A stretch of DNA of 64,000 bases from Hofstenia miamia. Its lineage: Eukaryota; Xenacoelomorpha; Acoela. Location: NCBI GenBank assembly GCA_004352715.1, contig SCFE01000040.1, positions 70,579 through 134,578 on the forward strand. The letters run 5' to 3'. The notes beneath the pieces were generated by a model. The model ran no database searches. It was given only the letters and a program-made list of their open reading frames with translations, and was not told the DNA's origin. How positions within the stretch are numbered: position 1 is the stretch's first letter; each line of letters begins with the position of its first letter. Made by a program: the position numbers and the translations under genes. Positions 1-11,147 of the stretch are shown here, one piece after another.

Positions 1-31
<31 letters not shown>
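1..31. repeat. (TA)n microsatellite at window edge
   Basis: Pure TA dinucleotide repeat that continues off the left edge. Similar TA tracts recur at 13764-13819 and 22436-22461, where they mark the 3' ends of LINE copies. Confidence 0.95.
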
Positions 32-34
<3 letters not shown>

Positions 35-711
35 AAGTATTGGTTCTAATCTATGTCCCCAGGGGTAGACAAATTTTAATTACTGCAATAATTGGAAAAT
101 ATTTAATCTATTGAATACTTTATACAATCGATTAGTGCACTGCTCAAAAAGCAAAATTGCCAATAATTTGCCAATTATATAAGATTGACTTAAATTTCCT
201 GAAATATATAATTTAGACTCCAGATTCAAGAAGCATTATTGTCTTGTTTAGTACATTTATATTGCATTGGCTGTTGAGTGTACTACACATTTAATGAGCA
301 GAAAATATATTATGCTTTCACCACCGAATTCACCGTTTTTTGTATATTGAAGGTTTAACATTAATCCTATTTTGCACAATTGCGATATTAACATCTTGTG
401 ATGTCAAACCTAAAGAAATTAAACTATGATCACATCATTTACATAAGGTATCTAAAGCAGAACTAAATCTGCCTTTAGTCCATTTTTCTGTTAACAGGAG
501 TTGAAGTCATAGATATACCTGCGCAAGTCTGGAATTGAACTGAGGTATTGGAAAAATTCGGCTAAAATTGATAAATTAGACTAAATTTGGAGTTAAAGCT
601 GTATAATTTTTTAAAGGTTTTGAAAATATACATTAGTATCATATACTCTTGAAAAACTGAATTTAGAATTTTTAATTCAATGCGCAGATTTAGCAGGCCG
701 TAAAATTTTAG

Positions 712-1097
712 AAAATTTCTAAAAATAGTTTCATAAATACATGACGAATTGGAATTACATCGGTTGGACCTGATTCAGGTTGGCTAGCAATTGGGCCTAA
801 ATTTTCTGATTAGTCTAAGAAGGAAAGAATTTTCTAAAAATCAATTTGCTACAGAAGGAAAGAAGTGTTTTTTATTGAAATTAGGAACAGATAACAGTGC
901 ATCAGCNAAAATTTCTAAAAATAGTTTCATAAATACATGACGAATTGGAATTACATCGGTTGGACCTGATTCAGGTTGGCTAGCAATTGGGCCTAAATTT
1001 TCTGATTAGTCTAAGAAGGAAAGAATTTTCTAAAAATCAATTTGCTACAGAAGGAAAGAAGTGTTTTTTATTGAAATTAGGAACAGATAGCAGTGCA
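712..1097. repeat. About 190-bp near-identical duplication across a single N
   Basis: Bases 712-902 recur at 908-1097 with about one difference (ATAAC versus ATAGC), separated by a single N at 907. This is the signature of two contig ends that overlap but were abutted instead of merged, so the duplication is probably an assembly artefact. I recognise no gene in 32-1480. Confidence 0.85.
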
Positions 1098-1144
1098 TCC
1101 GTCTGTATTCGAAACTCGCCTCACTGACTGAGCTATGGAGCACA
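1093..1144 (-). repeat. tRNA-derived remnant (A and B box, SINE-like)
   Basis: Read on the minus strand, the segment has an A-box match (TAGCTCAGTCAGTGAG) and, close behind, a B-box-like stretch (GTTTCGAATAC). The ends GTGCTCC and GGATGCAC can pair as an acceptor stem with one bulged T. At 52 nt it is too short for a tRNA because the anticodon arm is missing, so it is best read as a decayed tRNA-derived SINE head or tRNA pseudogene. Confidence 0.45.
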
Positions 1145-1487
1145 TAAGTGTTTGCCTGGCTAACATTGGTTGCATAGTTGAAGTTTAGATAAAAATAATT
1201 CGTTGCAAGTAATTAATAATATAAACATTCATTATGCTGGTTCCATTTGATAAGTTGAAAAGCAATACATATATATATAAAAGTTCCCCTCCTCAGAGAA
1301 AAAGCTGGGTGCGCCCCTGACGTATGTGGGTTTTACCACGCACTTTTATTAAATATTAGAAATTGAGAGTTTTTGCATAAACTAGTTCCGAAAAATTATT
1401 TTGCTTTATTACCGAAATAAGCCCTTACGCTTTTAACGAGTATTATTATCTCTCTGATTCAAACATTTGTTATTAAATTTTACGGAA

Positions 1488-1975
1488 TAAAACAAGTATG
1501 TAAAATAAATATGTAAACTAAATTAATGTGGTATTTCCAATGTCATGTATGTTAATAAAAAAACAAGTATGTAAAATAAGTATGTAAACTAAATTAATGT
1601 GATATTTCCAATGTCGTGTATGTTTATAAAAAAACAAGTATGTAAACTAAACTAAATTAATGTGACATTTCCAATGTCATGTATATTAATAAAAAAACTA
1701 GTATGTTAAATAAGTATGTAAACTAAATTAATGTGGTATTTTCCAATGTCATGTATGTTAATAAAAAACAAGTATGTAAAGTGTGAAAGTAAAACTAAAA
1801 AATGTAAGGTAATGTGGGAAAGTAATACATGTAAAGTAAGTTAATGTGGGAAAGTAAAACTAAAAAGTAAGTTAATGTGGGAAAGTAAAACTAAAAAAAA
1901 TGTAAAGTAATGTGGGAAAGTAAAACTAAAAAAGTAAGTTAATGTGGAAAAGTAAAAAATGTAAACTAAATTAGG
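1488..1975. repeat. Two tandem repeat arrays beside a transposon-like terminus
   Basis: The first array (about 1488-1790) has four imperfect units of 70-85 bp built on GTATGTAAACTAAATTAATG followed by a TTTCCAATGTCATGTAT segment. The second (about 1785-1975) repeats a 25-40 bp unit containing GGGAAAGTAAAACTAAAAA about five times. Related GTAAACTAAATT motifs occur near 51.3 kb, just inside the similar terminus that ends at 51571. Confidence 0.75.
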
Positions 1976-1984
1976 CCACATAAA

Positions 1985-2171
1985 TAACACAAAAACTAGT
2001 AAAAGTACATGACTTCCATGACGTCAGTAAAACACCTCTGGCAATATCCACGGCGTCTCAGGTCAAAGGCCACCCCTCTCGACCAATCAGAAAAAAGTGG
2101 AACATCCTACGACCCACCTCTCGACCAATCAGAAAAAAGTGAGAAGGCCTTACCGCGGCCATTACTACTTA
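1985..2171 (+). promoter_or_regulatory. GC-rich terminus with CRE and duplicated CCAAT units
   Basis: A local GC-rich island in AT-rich DNA. It has a perfect CRE palindrome TGACGTCA (2019-2026), then the 25-bp unit beginning CCTCTCGACCAATCAG twice (2075-2099 and 2117-2141), then the end sequence CGCGGCCATTACTACTTA (2154-2171). The same order (CRE, CTCTTGACCAATAAG, CGCGGCCATTACTACTTA) appears at 51502-51571, where it directly abuts LINE sequence. I infer the right terminus of a related mobile element whose body lies to the left. A host promoter is the alternative. Confidence 0.5.
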
Positions 2172-2639
2172 TACAAATAGTGCTAAAAACTAAATGTTTT
2201 TGTACTGAAATCTAAAAAAATTTGTCGACAACATAACTCGACTTCAAAATTGAATGCATAATGTCTTTCAACAGCCCAACCATGACAGCATACCATGGGT
2301 GGTCTTTTCCTAAGCCTTTTGAAGTCCTGAAGCAGTTTTTCATCTATTGTTTATAGAATCGTGATATAGCTAGTTTTTCACATGTGGGATAACTTGCAAT
2401 TTAGTAAATAAATGCAATGGAAGAAATTTTAAATTATTGGAATTATAGGAACTCATGTATTCAATATATAACACTTATAGTATTCAATCTTATAAATGAA
2501 CACTATGTTTTCTTAAAATCACACGTTAGGAAGATAAGCATTTGTACATTAATTTAGATTACTGCTTTACAAAATGCACTGAAACAAATTTTTGCGGTTC
2601 TGTACACGTTTAAGGTTTTCTGTGAACAACATTGAATTT

Positions 2640-4480
2640 TTTCTAAATTACACAAATAATCTCAATGTGACGGGTCGATGGGTCTCTGAACGAGTCAAGT
2701 TTACCATGGAGGTGCTGTTTTGGCCTCTGTTTGTCAGAAAGATTCTCAAAACGTAATGATCTTTATGAAAAATTCCCCAGATAGATCTCCAATTCTCTGT
2801 AGCTTTTAAAAGTGCATCAGAAGTTGGAAATTATTTTCGAAATCCAAATTGAGTATTTGACAAAAGATTATTATTTAGGTGTTCTATTATTTGATCGTGC
2901 AATATTTTGTTTATGGGAGATGTGATCGAAATTGGCTTATAATTTTGAGCAAACACCGGATAGTTTTTCTTAAACATGGGAGTAACATAAGCAATTTTTA
3001 AATAACCCGGAAAGTAATTATTTCGTATGCATTCGTTAAGGTAGAATTAGTGGTAAAGGGGCTAAAATCATTATTTTTCAACCAATTCTATTGTAACTTG
3101 GCATATAGCATCCTGATAGACTAAAAAAATTTTTTGCAATTTTTTTTTGCATAAATTATGCAAATTAGGTCATCAAAGATGGCCGAACGGTTCCCGAAAT
3201 GGTACATAACTTTGGTACAAGCTTGTACCCACAAATATTAAGCAATTGTAATGAAATTTTGCATGCTGATAGCTTATGAGCTGCTCTAGGGCATGTACCA
3301 AAATCAGTGGTCTGCTATGATAATTGTATTTTTTATAAAATTTTGACTTTTGAAGTCAGATCGAATTCAAAATTACAACCTCATTATGTATGCATGAACT
3401 TCATAAAACTTTAAGTATTCAGTGAAACCACTCTATTTTGGTACAGGACCTGCACAAATACATGCTTAATGCATACACCAAATTTCAACATGATATCTGT
3501 ATTAGTTTTTTAGTAATCATGCACCAAAAAACATGGGTTAGTGGAAAAAATTAGTTTTGAGAAAACGGCCAAAAACTGAAAAATTCTTACATCGTCTGGT
3601 TGAAATGTCAGCTGCTATCCCAAATAATCCCTTTGTAACTTCCTTTCTGTAATGCTTACTGAATGAGTTCATTCGCTTTCTATGGTCAAATTATTATTTT
3701 ATAATGAAAATATAGGCACGTAACCAAGCAAAAACATATTGGTTGCTAAGCATTTTTCAAGTAGGGGGGTTGTGAAAAATGCTTTATTACCAGTAAATAA
3801 TACCTTTTCTGCATCCAATTTTAGCAGAATTGTTTAGAGGAATGCTCATTAGTTGTCTCATGCAAATTTTGAGATATGGTATAGTTTGTCAATTTTCACC
3901 ACTATCCTGCCACTAATTCTACCTTAAATATCTATTTTAAGGGACTGGCAATCGTATGTGAAGTGATTTTAAGTGTGCATGAGGGAATTTTGGAAGGCCT
4001 ACTTGGTTTGATGGGCTTAAGTTTATGAATTGCCTTTAAAGTTTCAAAACGGAAGGAAAATTCGGGTTGTAAAACTTTAGCCGAATTATTTTCATACTTA
4101 ACAATTGGACCACTGTATTTTCCTAGATTAATAAAAGTCTGATTAAATTCGTAAGAAATTTCATATGTATCTGATCAATTTCCCATTTTGATATGATGGA
4201 ATTAATGCAATTTGATTTAGATTTCTTGCTATTACTGATCTCATGAATTAGTTTTCACTTTGACTTTTGATTTGGTATACAAGCGTATTCATTTCTAATG
4301 TATTCATTGAACGCCTGCGATTTCAATATTGGATACATTCCTAGCTTTTTTATATGCAACAAAATTTCTATGAGTTTTGGAAGTTCTAAATCTTTTATAA
4401 GCGACATTTTTTCGAGCATCAATATTTTGCACAATTCAGTCATCCAAGGTTTACTATGCGTAGATATGCGTGAAATGCTT
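2640..4480 (-). pseudogene. LINE reverse transcriptase remnant (family C), split by an insertion
   Basis: On the minus strand, 3035-2640 reads as the N-terminal part of a LINE RT: a FPGYLK motif, TPMFKK, a NYKPIS box, then TQFGFRK. The part upstream in that strand (4480-3928) holds the linker between endonuclease and RT with several stops. The two parts are separated by the TTAA-flanked insert 3040-3923. Stops and frameshifts show the copy is dead. It resembles CR1/L2/Jockey-type RTs, and the clade is not resolved. Confidence 0.7.
3040..3923. mobile_element. 884-bp non-autonomous TTAA-flanked DNA transposon
   Basis: Terminal inverted repeats GGTAGAATTAGTGG (from 3040) and CCACTAATTCTACC (to 3923) are flanked on both sides by TTAA (3036-3039 and 3924-3927). 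That is the target duplication typical of the piggyBac and Kolobok groups. There is no transposase ORF. Removing the insert together with one TTAA joins the two halves of the minus-strand LINE RT in frame at IFNECIRNNYFPGYLK, which proves the boundaries. The superfamily is not certain. Confidence 0.85.
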
Positions 4481-6002
4481 TTCTAATTTGATTTAATCAT
4501 AATTTTTCTTTCTGGATAAAATTGAAAGATTTCTATGTTAATGCATAGAATGAGTTTTTCCAAGTGAGCAAAATCTGTATCGAATTCGTTGACTTACCTA
4601 ATGACCTAGTATAGTAAGTCATGCTTAACGAAAAATAATTTTTACGAATTTCAACAGAAAATTTTTGAATAATGCGGAGTAATAAATTAGCATAATCTAA
4701 GCTACTGGGTCATACTTGGGAGGTATTTGCTGTTGTTAAATACATTCTCTCCATGAAGTTGAATATCTTGTAAACAGTTGAGTTTTCACTTACTGATAAA
4801 AAAACTTAATTTTGAAGCTATATAATGAAATTAATATTTCATATCAATTGCTATGTCAAAATTTTAAGAAAAGAACTCATAAATTAATGACTGGCTATAA
4901 TTACGCGTACATAAAAGTTTTCGCTTGCTTATAACTTATTTTCGAAAATTGTTGTATTAAGGTACTAATTGTGCCTTTTCTGCATGAATTCAAATTTATC
5001 TAAAATATAAAACTAATAACTCAATATTTAAGTTAATGGTTAAAGGAACAAAATTCAATACATATGTTCACATACACCAATTTTTAAAGCATTTCATGCT
5101 AATTCACGTTGATCATATAACATCAGGCCCGTTACCAGCATTATCATCTAAGGGGATAGACACGCCTTCAGATGGGAATTTCGACTTTTTTTAAATGTGA
5201 ATTTTACCAAATCTGTACACCATGTTAATTGCGCAATAATTTGGTGCAATAGTTTTTAGGATTTACGATCAAAGCAAGTTATAAAATTCTTTTTTGGAGA
5301 AAAAGGCGGGGAATTGGAAATATCGATGCTGAATAGATTTATTTTACTACTTTTTAGTACCAGTTTCCGGTAAAATAACAAACTCAGAAAAACGCCTTAT
5401 GCACAATAATTTACACCAAGTTTTCTATAGGAAACATCTTTTTAGATCAGTATTTGCATAACTTAGATGACTCATAATAAATGAAAGCAAAATTGAATTA
5501 TGGCACACGCTGGTAATTGCATTACTATAATTGGCATGGCTCATTTTCGAATACATTAATGTGAGATTTAAACTAGATTAGAATCAAAATATAGTCCTAA
5601 ATTAAATTTATGAGTAACATCCGAGTGCACCACATGAATATTTTGACTTTGGCGGGATTATCTGATGTGGTCCACTGCTCATAGAAAAATTGGTTAAATT
5701 TTGAAGATTGCACAGTAGTTTGTCAACAAAACAAAAAATATTACAAAGCTAGACAACCTTAAATTGACAGGTGCTCAAAGTACACAATTGCATTATTGTC
5801 ACGTCAAAAATGCCCGCAAAGATCAAAATGCCTAATTGATTTACAGCCTAGTAGCAAACAGTATAATTTAGAACGCAAAAGTGTAGATATTTAGTGTCTG
5901 ACCTAGATAATAAAAAATTAATATTAATTGTAGCAAAATAGATTTGTTAAATAATCCTATTATATTAAATAAATATATTTAAATTTAAATATATTAAAAT
6001 AA
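4481..6002. other. AT-rich stretch without recognised genes
   Basis: I found no convincing ORF, RNA gene or repeat here. Short ORFs are of chance length. The sequence is probably intergenic or very old transposon DNA. Confidence 0.6.
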
Positions 6003-6010
6003 TCCTATTT

Positions 6011-7662
6011 GGCGTTCTTGAAGAATCTGGGACTGCTTAAAAATTAATTTTTTTTAATTTTTAGATACAGTTTTTTATGCTGATTTCAAATATATAAATC
6101 TTTTTTTGAGGAAATCATTATTTAAAAAGATAATTATTGCAATTATTTTGACTTATCACTATAGCAACAGTATGTTATTAAATGTCGCCATCTATGTAAT
6201 ATTGATGGCAAATAGTCATATAATTAATTATAAATATAATATAAAAATAAAATATCTTTTATGCTTCCATTTTTAAATAATATTTTTGATAGCTGAAACT
6301 ATACTTTATATTTAGATTTTTACAGATTTTAAATGACATTAACCATAATAGGACTTTTAATTTTTTCTTGAAAATGGCACGAGAAAATCCAACGTTTGCT
6401 GAGTTAATTCATCTTGTAGGTGACGATTCTCAGGCTTTTAACTTCTGTAGGGATCAAGTGCTCATTTCTAGGGGGTTTGTCTGTAACCGCTGTCGCAGAG
6501 ACATGGTCAGGGTGTCTGATTCATCCAGACAAGGCCACTATATTTGGAGGTGTCGGCGCTGCAAAAAGAAGAAGGCAATTCGCTCAGGTTCTTTTTTTGA
6601 GTCAGCTCACTTTTCCCTGTCCAAAGCCGTGCAGCTGACATACTGTTTTGCAGTGGGAATGGCTTTGAACCTTGCTGCTACTTGTGTTGGCCTTTCTGCG
6701 CACACCATTGTGGATTGGTATGCATACTGTCGGGAAGTGTGCTCCCAAGTTCTCCTAGATCCTGCATTGTGTCGTCAAAAGCTTGGAGGTCATGAGAGGA
6801 TTGTGCAGATAGATGAAAGCGTTTTCAGGAAGCGGAAATACAATCGAGGGCGCACATTTCCTACTAGATGGGTGTTTGGGTTGTATGATGTGGCAGACAA
6901 AGTGGGTTTCCTTTTTTTGTGGATGACCGCTCATCTGAGACCCTTCTACCTATCATTTATGATAAGGTGGAATATGGAAGCACTATCCATAGCGATGGCT
7001 GGTCTGCTTATGCAAACCTCTCTACGGGTAATGGTCCTCATCTTTATAATCACCATGTCGTAGTCCACGAACGCAACTTTGTGGATCCTGTGACCAGAGT
7101 TCACACTCAAAATGTTAAGGCTATGTGGAGTTCTGCGAAGAGTAAGATGAAGGCGATGAGAGGAACGAATGACGACATGCTTCCACTACATCTTGACGAG
7201 TTTATGTGGCGACAGCGGTTTGATAATTTCTACACTTTCTTGTCTCACATTAATCGTTTCTACCCTGTCTAATTTTTCTATCTTTTTTCTCTTCTGGGTT
7301 TTCTATCGATTTCTCTCTATTCAATTTTTAATCAGTCCTTTTCAGGACTACCCTATTTACTCTTTTGAAAATACTTTTTACGTAGTTTCATTAGAGTTTG
7401 TAGGATTTTATTAGTAATCAACAATAATGCACAATTATGTTTTATTAAATTACCGCTACTATTTGCCGTCAATATTACATTGATGGCGACATTTAATAAC
7501 ATTCTGTTGCTATAGTGATAAGTCAAAATAATTGCAATAATTATCTTTGTAAATAGTGATTTCCTCAAAAAAAGATTTATATATTTGAAATCAGCATAAA
7601 AAACTATCTAAAAATTAAAAAAAAATTAATTTTTAAGCAGTCCCAGATTCTTCAAGAACGCC
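6011..7662 (+). mobile_element. Complete Merlin DNA transposon
   Basis: A 1652-bp element with long, nearly perfect inverted repeats of about 205 bp (6011-6216 and 7458-7662) starting GGCGTTCTTGAAGAATCTGG. It is flanked by a perfect 8-bp target duplication TCCTATTT (6003-6010 and 7663-7670). The central ORF belongs to the ISXO2-like DDE family, which defines eukaryotic Merlin elements (relatives of bacterial IS1016). The right end lies 133 bp past the stop codon of the H2A.X gene. Structure and target duplication are intact but the transposase is broken. Confidence 0.95.
6374..7272 (+). pseudogene. Merlin transposase (ISXO2-like DDE), frameshifted
   Basis: Starts at ATG 6374 (MARENPT) after the left inverted repeat. 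An N-terminal zinc ribbon has paired cysteines (CNRC and CRRC). The catalytic domain shows VQIDESVF (first Asp) and IHSDGWSAY (second Asp). The third position, normally NxE before MWS, reads VHTQNVKAMW, so the catalytic Glu is Lys. The frame is broken at the T-run near 6908-6916: 6374-7272 is not a multiple of three, and reading continues in another frame to RFYPV. In its working form the protein would cut and paste the element in the nucleus. This copy should be inactive. Confidence 0.92.
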
Positions 7663-7795
7663 TCCTATTTTATATTAAATATCTAATTATATAAAATACT
7701 GTATTCATACGAAAAAGGCAAACAAATTTACTACAAAAATACTTGAGTCAATAGAAATTTACAAGCTTATTGCTTAGAAACTAAAAGTTCAAAAA

Positions 7796-8203
7796 TTAAT
7801 ACTCTTGAGATTGAGAAGTACCACTCTTGGATTTAACCTTGGGGAGCAAAACCGCTTGAATATTAGGTAGAACTCCACCTTGTGCAATAGTAACGCCTTG
7901 GAGAAGCTTGTTTAATTCTTCATCATTTCGTATAGCCAACTGCAAATGTCTAGGTACAATTCTAGCCTTTTTATTATCTCTAGCGGCATTACCGGCCAAT
8001 TCCAATATTTCTGCAGTAAGGTATTCTAAAACAGCAGCTAAATAGACGGGAGCCCCTGCACCAACTCTTTCCGCAAGATTAGCTTTTTTGATCAATCTGT
8101 GAATTCTACCGACGGGAAACTGCAGTCCAGCAAGACTAGATCTACTTCTTTTGGCAGATTTGCCACCGATTTTACTGCTTGTTACTTTTGCTTTACCCGC
8201 CAT
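7796..8203 (-). CDS. H2AX: Histone H2A.X-type core histone
   Basis: 135 residues, uninterrupted. The complete histone fold is present: AGLQFPVGR (alpha-N/alpha-1), [49 protein letters not shown] and [14 protein letters not shown]. The acidic-patch residues (Glu60, Glu65, Glu68, Asp94, Glu95, Glu96 in this numbering) are there. The last four residues are SQEY, the H2A.X motif phosphorylated by PI3K-like kinases (ATM/ATR/DNA-PK) at DNA breaks, so this is the H2A.X form that dimerises with H2B in nucleosomes and marks damage. I chose ATG 8203; in-frame codons upstream of it are preceded by a splice acceptor. No other histone gene is adjacent, so it is not in a visible histone cluster. Confidence 0.96.
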   Translation of the reverse strand: MAGKAKVTSSKIGGKSAKRSRSSLAGLQFPVGRIHRLIKKANLAERVGAGAPVYLAAVLEYLTAEILELAGNAARDNKKARIVPRHLQLAIRNDEELNKLLQGVTIAQGGVLPNIQAVLLPKVKSKSGTSQSQEY

Positions 8204-8212
8204 TGTGTATAA

Positions 8213-8240
8213 CTGCAAGCGATAAATGAAAGAAATTAAA
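8213..8240 (-). other. Likely 3' splice site in the H2A.X 5' UTR
   Basis: On the minus strand, a pyrimidine-rich tract (TTTCTTTCATTTATCGCTTGCAG) ends in CAG, with only nine nucleotides before the ATG. This fits an intron in the 5' UTR, or a trans-splice acceptor in a lineage that uses spliced leaders. The matching donor cannot be identified with confidence. Confidence 0.5.
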
Positions 8241-8943
8241 TAAAGAAGTAATTACTAATTTAGCGCGAAACAGCATTTTATCCAGATCGATTTATTTAAA
8301 ATTCTATAAATTAGTTTCGAAAATATTTAAATAACAAGCAATAATTCGAAACTTAGAAGATGCACAAAATTCTTTAGAATTGAATAAAATCCAAAATTCC
8401 TATTATTTTTGATAATCATAAATTCATTCTTCCTTACTTTACGGCATGTTCTATTATAATACTACAACTAAAAGTACACGATAACGGCAACCGAAAACGC
8501 TCTGAGTGGCAATTAGTCATTTTAATATTTTATAAAATATATGGTGTCCGTGAAATACCTCGCACATGAAATACTCACATTCGTCATTTTTACGTCATCA
8601 TGCACTTGCATTAGTTTTTAGTATAGTAATTAATTTAGTAATTAAATGAAATGAAACGAAATATCTATATTTAGAGTTGCTTTAATATAATTTATTCGAT
8701 TACTTATTAGAACGTGATACGCTCTGATTTTTATGCGGAATGTAATGCAATGGAATTTTTTGAAAGCACACGAGGCAAACAGCAATTAATTTATGAAGGC
8801 TTTGTGTACTATCAATTGAAAGTATTAAAAAATTAAACACACTGGATATGTTGACTTGCAACATATATTGAAGGCTTCTGTCGTTCTGTTTAGCCTAACG
8901 CGCCTATCTAGAAACCTCTTGGGTGGTCTGCATATATATATAN

Positions 8944-9282
8944 GTGTTTGAAAAATGTCCTCGCTGAACACGTGAATTGACAACATTTAAAGGTAACGGG
9001 GGCCCTTCCCCATTCCGGTGTTAACGCGGTGGGGGTACCTGGTTGCGAGTGTTGTGTACATTTCTGACAACTGGGTTGATCTGCAGCAATTTTCGGGAAA
9101 TTTCCCCGTTTCTGAAAGTACTGCTGCACAGAAAGCTGTTGTTGATATGAACAATGAAAACTGGATTCGTGGCTGCGCATAAATTTTTGATCCAGATTAT
9201 TCTGGAGTCCGAGGCAATGAATTTCACCGCAACGGAAGCAAGGAAACAAGTTCATTCCAGTTTTGAATTAATGGACTAAATT
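8944..9282 (+). repeat. Fragment identical to the 3' part of hAT 1
   Basis: Matches 23902-24250 almost base for base, including the region coding TRWGYLVASVVY of the hAT 1 transposase. It starts directly after the single N at 8943, so its place inside transposon X may be a scaffolding artefact and not a real insertion. Confidence 0.8.
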
Positions 9283-9422
9283 GAAACTGGCAATAAAACT
9301 TCAGTGAATTTGATCGAGAAAATAGAGTAATTAAAATATATATATATTGTCGCTGTTTCCGAACAATGGTGTATAAGATATTTAGATTCAAGGGATATAC
9401 CTATTATATATTTAACTATTTC

Positions 9423-9488
9423 TGATTCGTAGTGTAAGATAAACTGTACACTTGATCAGAAGATGTGAGTTTAAATCTCACCGAATCA
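9423..9488 (+). repeat. tRNA-like cloverleaf in transposon X, copy 1 (decayed)
   Basis: The 66-nt segment starts TGATTCG and ends CGAATCA, a perfect 7-bp acceptor stem. It contains GTGAG TTTAAAT CTCAC, a 5-bp T-arm with a 7-nt loop. The D/anticodon region has lost about five bases relative to the copy at 13892-13962. Confidence 0.6.
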
Positions 9489-10137
9489 ATCGTAAATATT
9501 GCTATTGCACAATATTTTCTCCTCGCAAGCTTGTGTATATTGCATTTTAATTCTGAGGAGAAAGATCAATAAATTCGATTGTGTTTGATTTCGCATATTC
9601 TAATTAACAATGAAGTAACAAAAAGCTTACCTTTTAATGTTGATATGTATTTAAGCCAAAGCATACATCAATGAAAAATCATATAAAGGGTTCTTCAAAG
9701 ATGCACACTAGGATAACGCAGAAAAATTTCCACATAAAACCTAAAAATATTTCAATAAACAAACCATACTATTGGGCGACTAATTTGTTAAATATAATTA
9801 AGCAATTTATTCTAACAAATTAAACTTATTATTTCAAATGGTCTCAATGGCTTCGCTACTGAATACTGACTGCTTTAGGTGATGTTGCTATCCTATCATT
9901 CTATATACAATAATTATTTGTTCAATGCCGTTTTTGACTTGCTCTTTGCAATTCTTTATAATATATTTATAAGCTGGAAGCACCTTAGAACACTAGCTAT
10001 AATATTCTAAATCATAATTCAATTAAAACGAAGTTCACAATTCCAATAAATTAGTGTCTCAAATACTACCAATGACATAATAAATACGTATTGCTAGGTA
10101 TTTCATGTGCGAGGTAATTCACCTGAACCAAATATAT

Positions 10138-11147
10138 TGACATAGCTTGTTCATTTGTCTAATTAATTTTTGCTATTAAGATTTTGTCTGCGAATAAGGA
10201 TTGGGAAGAGTTCTATTTTTTACAAGAAAACGTCTAAGGCAATGTTTTTTCCCTTCTATACTGAAAACGCATTTAATAGTAAAGATTTAATTATAAGCTT
10301 ATCATCATGTTTTTCGGTTCATGCACCAAACAAAACGCAAGTTTCGCTATTTTTCTACCGAACGTGGGTAATAAATATACGAATAATTGAATCCCAAATG
10401 TTATTTAAGCTTTCCACAAATTTTAATATTCGAAAAGAACATTGCAAAAAAGTATGCTTAAGACACTTTTTTAAACATTGTTTGAAACACCCCCATTATG
10501 TTTAAAAATGCCAATCCTGTTGCTAATATATATTAAGTAGTCTTGATATTGTAAATATAGATTGTGTGTGAAATTTACTCCGATTTGCATATCATTTATA
10601 AATAAAGTTAACTTTGATATTATATTATGATATTATTAGCATAATAAAGAAATATACTAATTTTTTCTATCTATATTGAACTCTACTCCTCTGAAGATCA
10701 TATTCAATTTATTTATTGTTCCCCTTGTTCTGTTAATATGCAGTAGAAATTTTTTCGAATGGCACATTTAATGCTCCTTGTGCTACGTCGGACTCTTTTA
10801 TGGTTCGTGATAAAGAAACCTCCAAAATTCACAAAAATATTCAGTAAAAGCGTTAATTATGAGTTGGTTAAATTACACGTTCAAGATTTAGTTTGGCTAG
10901 GTTTATAATTGATGAGAACTTGTGGAGTTATGCGAGGTTTACAAGAGATTGTACTAATGGGATTACAATGTAGATAGTGACGTATTTTTCATGTAGCAGG
11001 GATAAATGTTTCAATACATTTGTTATCAGTTAGCTAAAGTAATTCTTGCTGAATATTGGTTAGTGAGTATGTTGCAGTTATTGAACTACTTTCAAAAACA
11101 ATAAGATTTTTTTACATTATTATAATTTCCAATAAAATTCTACATTA
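10138..11147. other. Stretch without recognised genes
   Basis: A 111-codon open frame at 10170-10505 resembles no family I know and has no supporting context. The rest is AT-rich with no clear repeat. Confidence 0.5.

Larger units (their letters stand above)
8543..10129. mobile_element. Unclassified DNA transposon X, copy 1 (8-bp target duplication)
   Basis: The ends form an imperfect inverted repeat of about 31 bp. Left begins GGTGTCCGTGAAATACCTCG; the right end, reverse-complemented, begins GGTTCAGGTGAATTACCTCG. Both continue CACATGAAATAC. A perfect 8-bp duplication AAATATAT flanks it (8535-8542 and 10130-10137). The interior has no transposase. It holds a fragment of hAT 1 next to a single-N join, a short TA tract and a tRNA-like cloverleaf. 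Its right 0.8 kb recurs at 13820-14620. The 8-bp duplication fits hAT, P or Merlin, but the ends match none that I recognise. Confidence 0.75.

Noticed and set aside
1488-1975. Regular repeats resembling a CRISPR array
   Set aside because: Units are adjacent without unique spacers, vary in length, and the DNA is clearly animal-like. They are ordinary tandem repeats.
2009-2215. ORF over the CRE/CCAAT block
   Set aside because: The block is repeated at 51.5 kb without keeping this reading frame, so it is not coding.
8908-9255. 115-codon minus-strand ORF with Cys/His residues, also at 23883-24212
   Set aside because: It is the antisense shadow of the hAT 1 transposase fragment, and both copies are the same DNA.
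10170-10505. 111-codon ORF
   Set aside because: No motif, no homologue recognised and no supporting context. Length is compatible with chance in this stretch.
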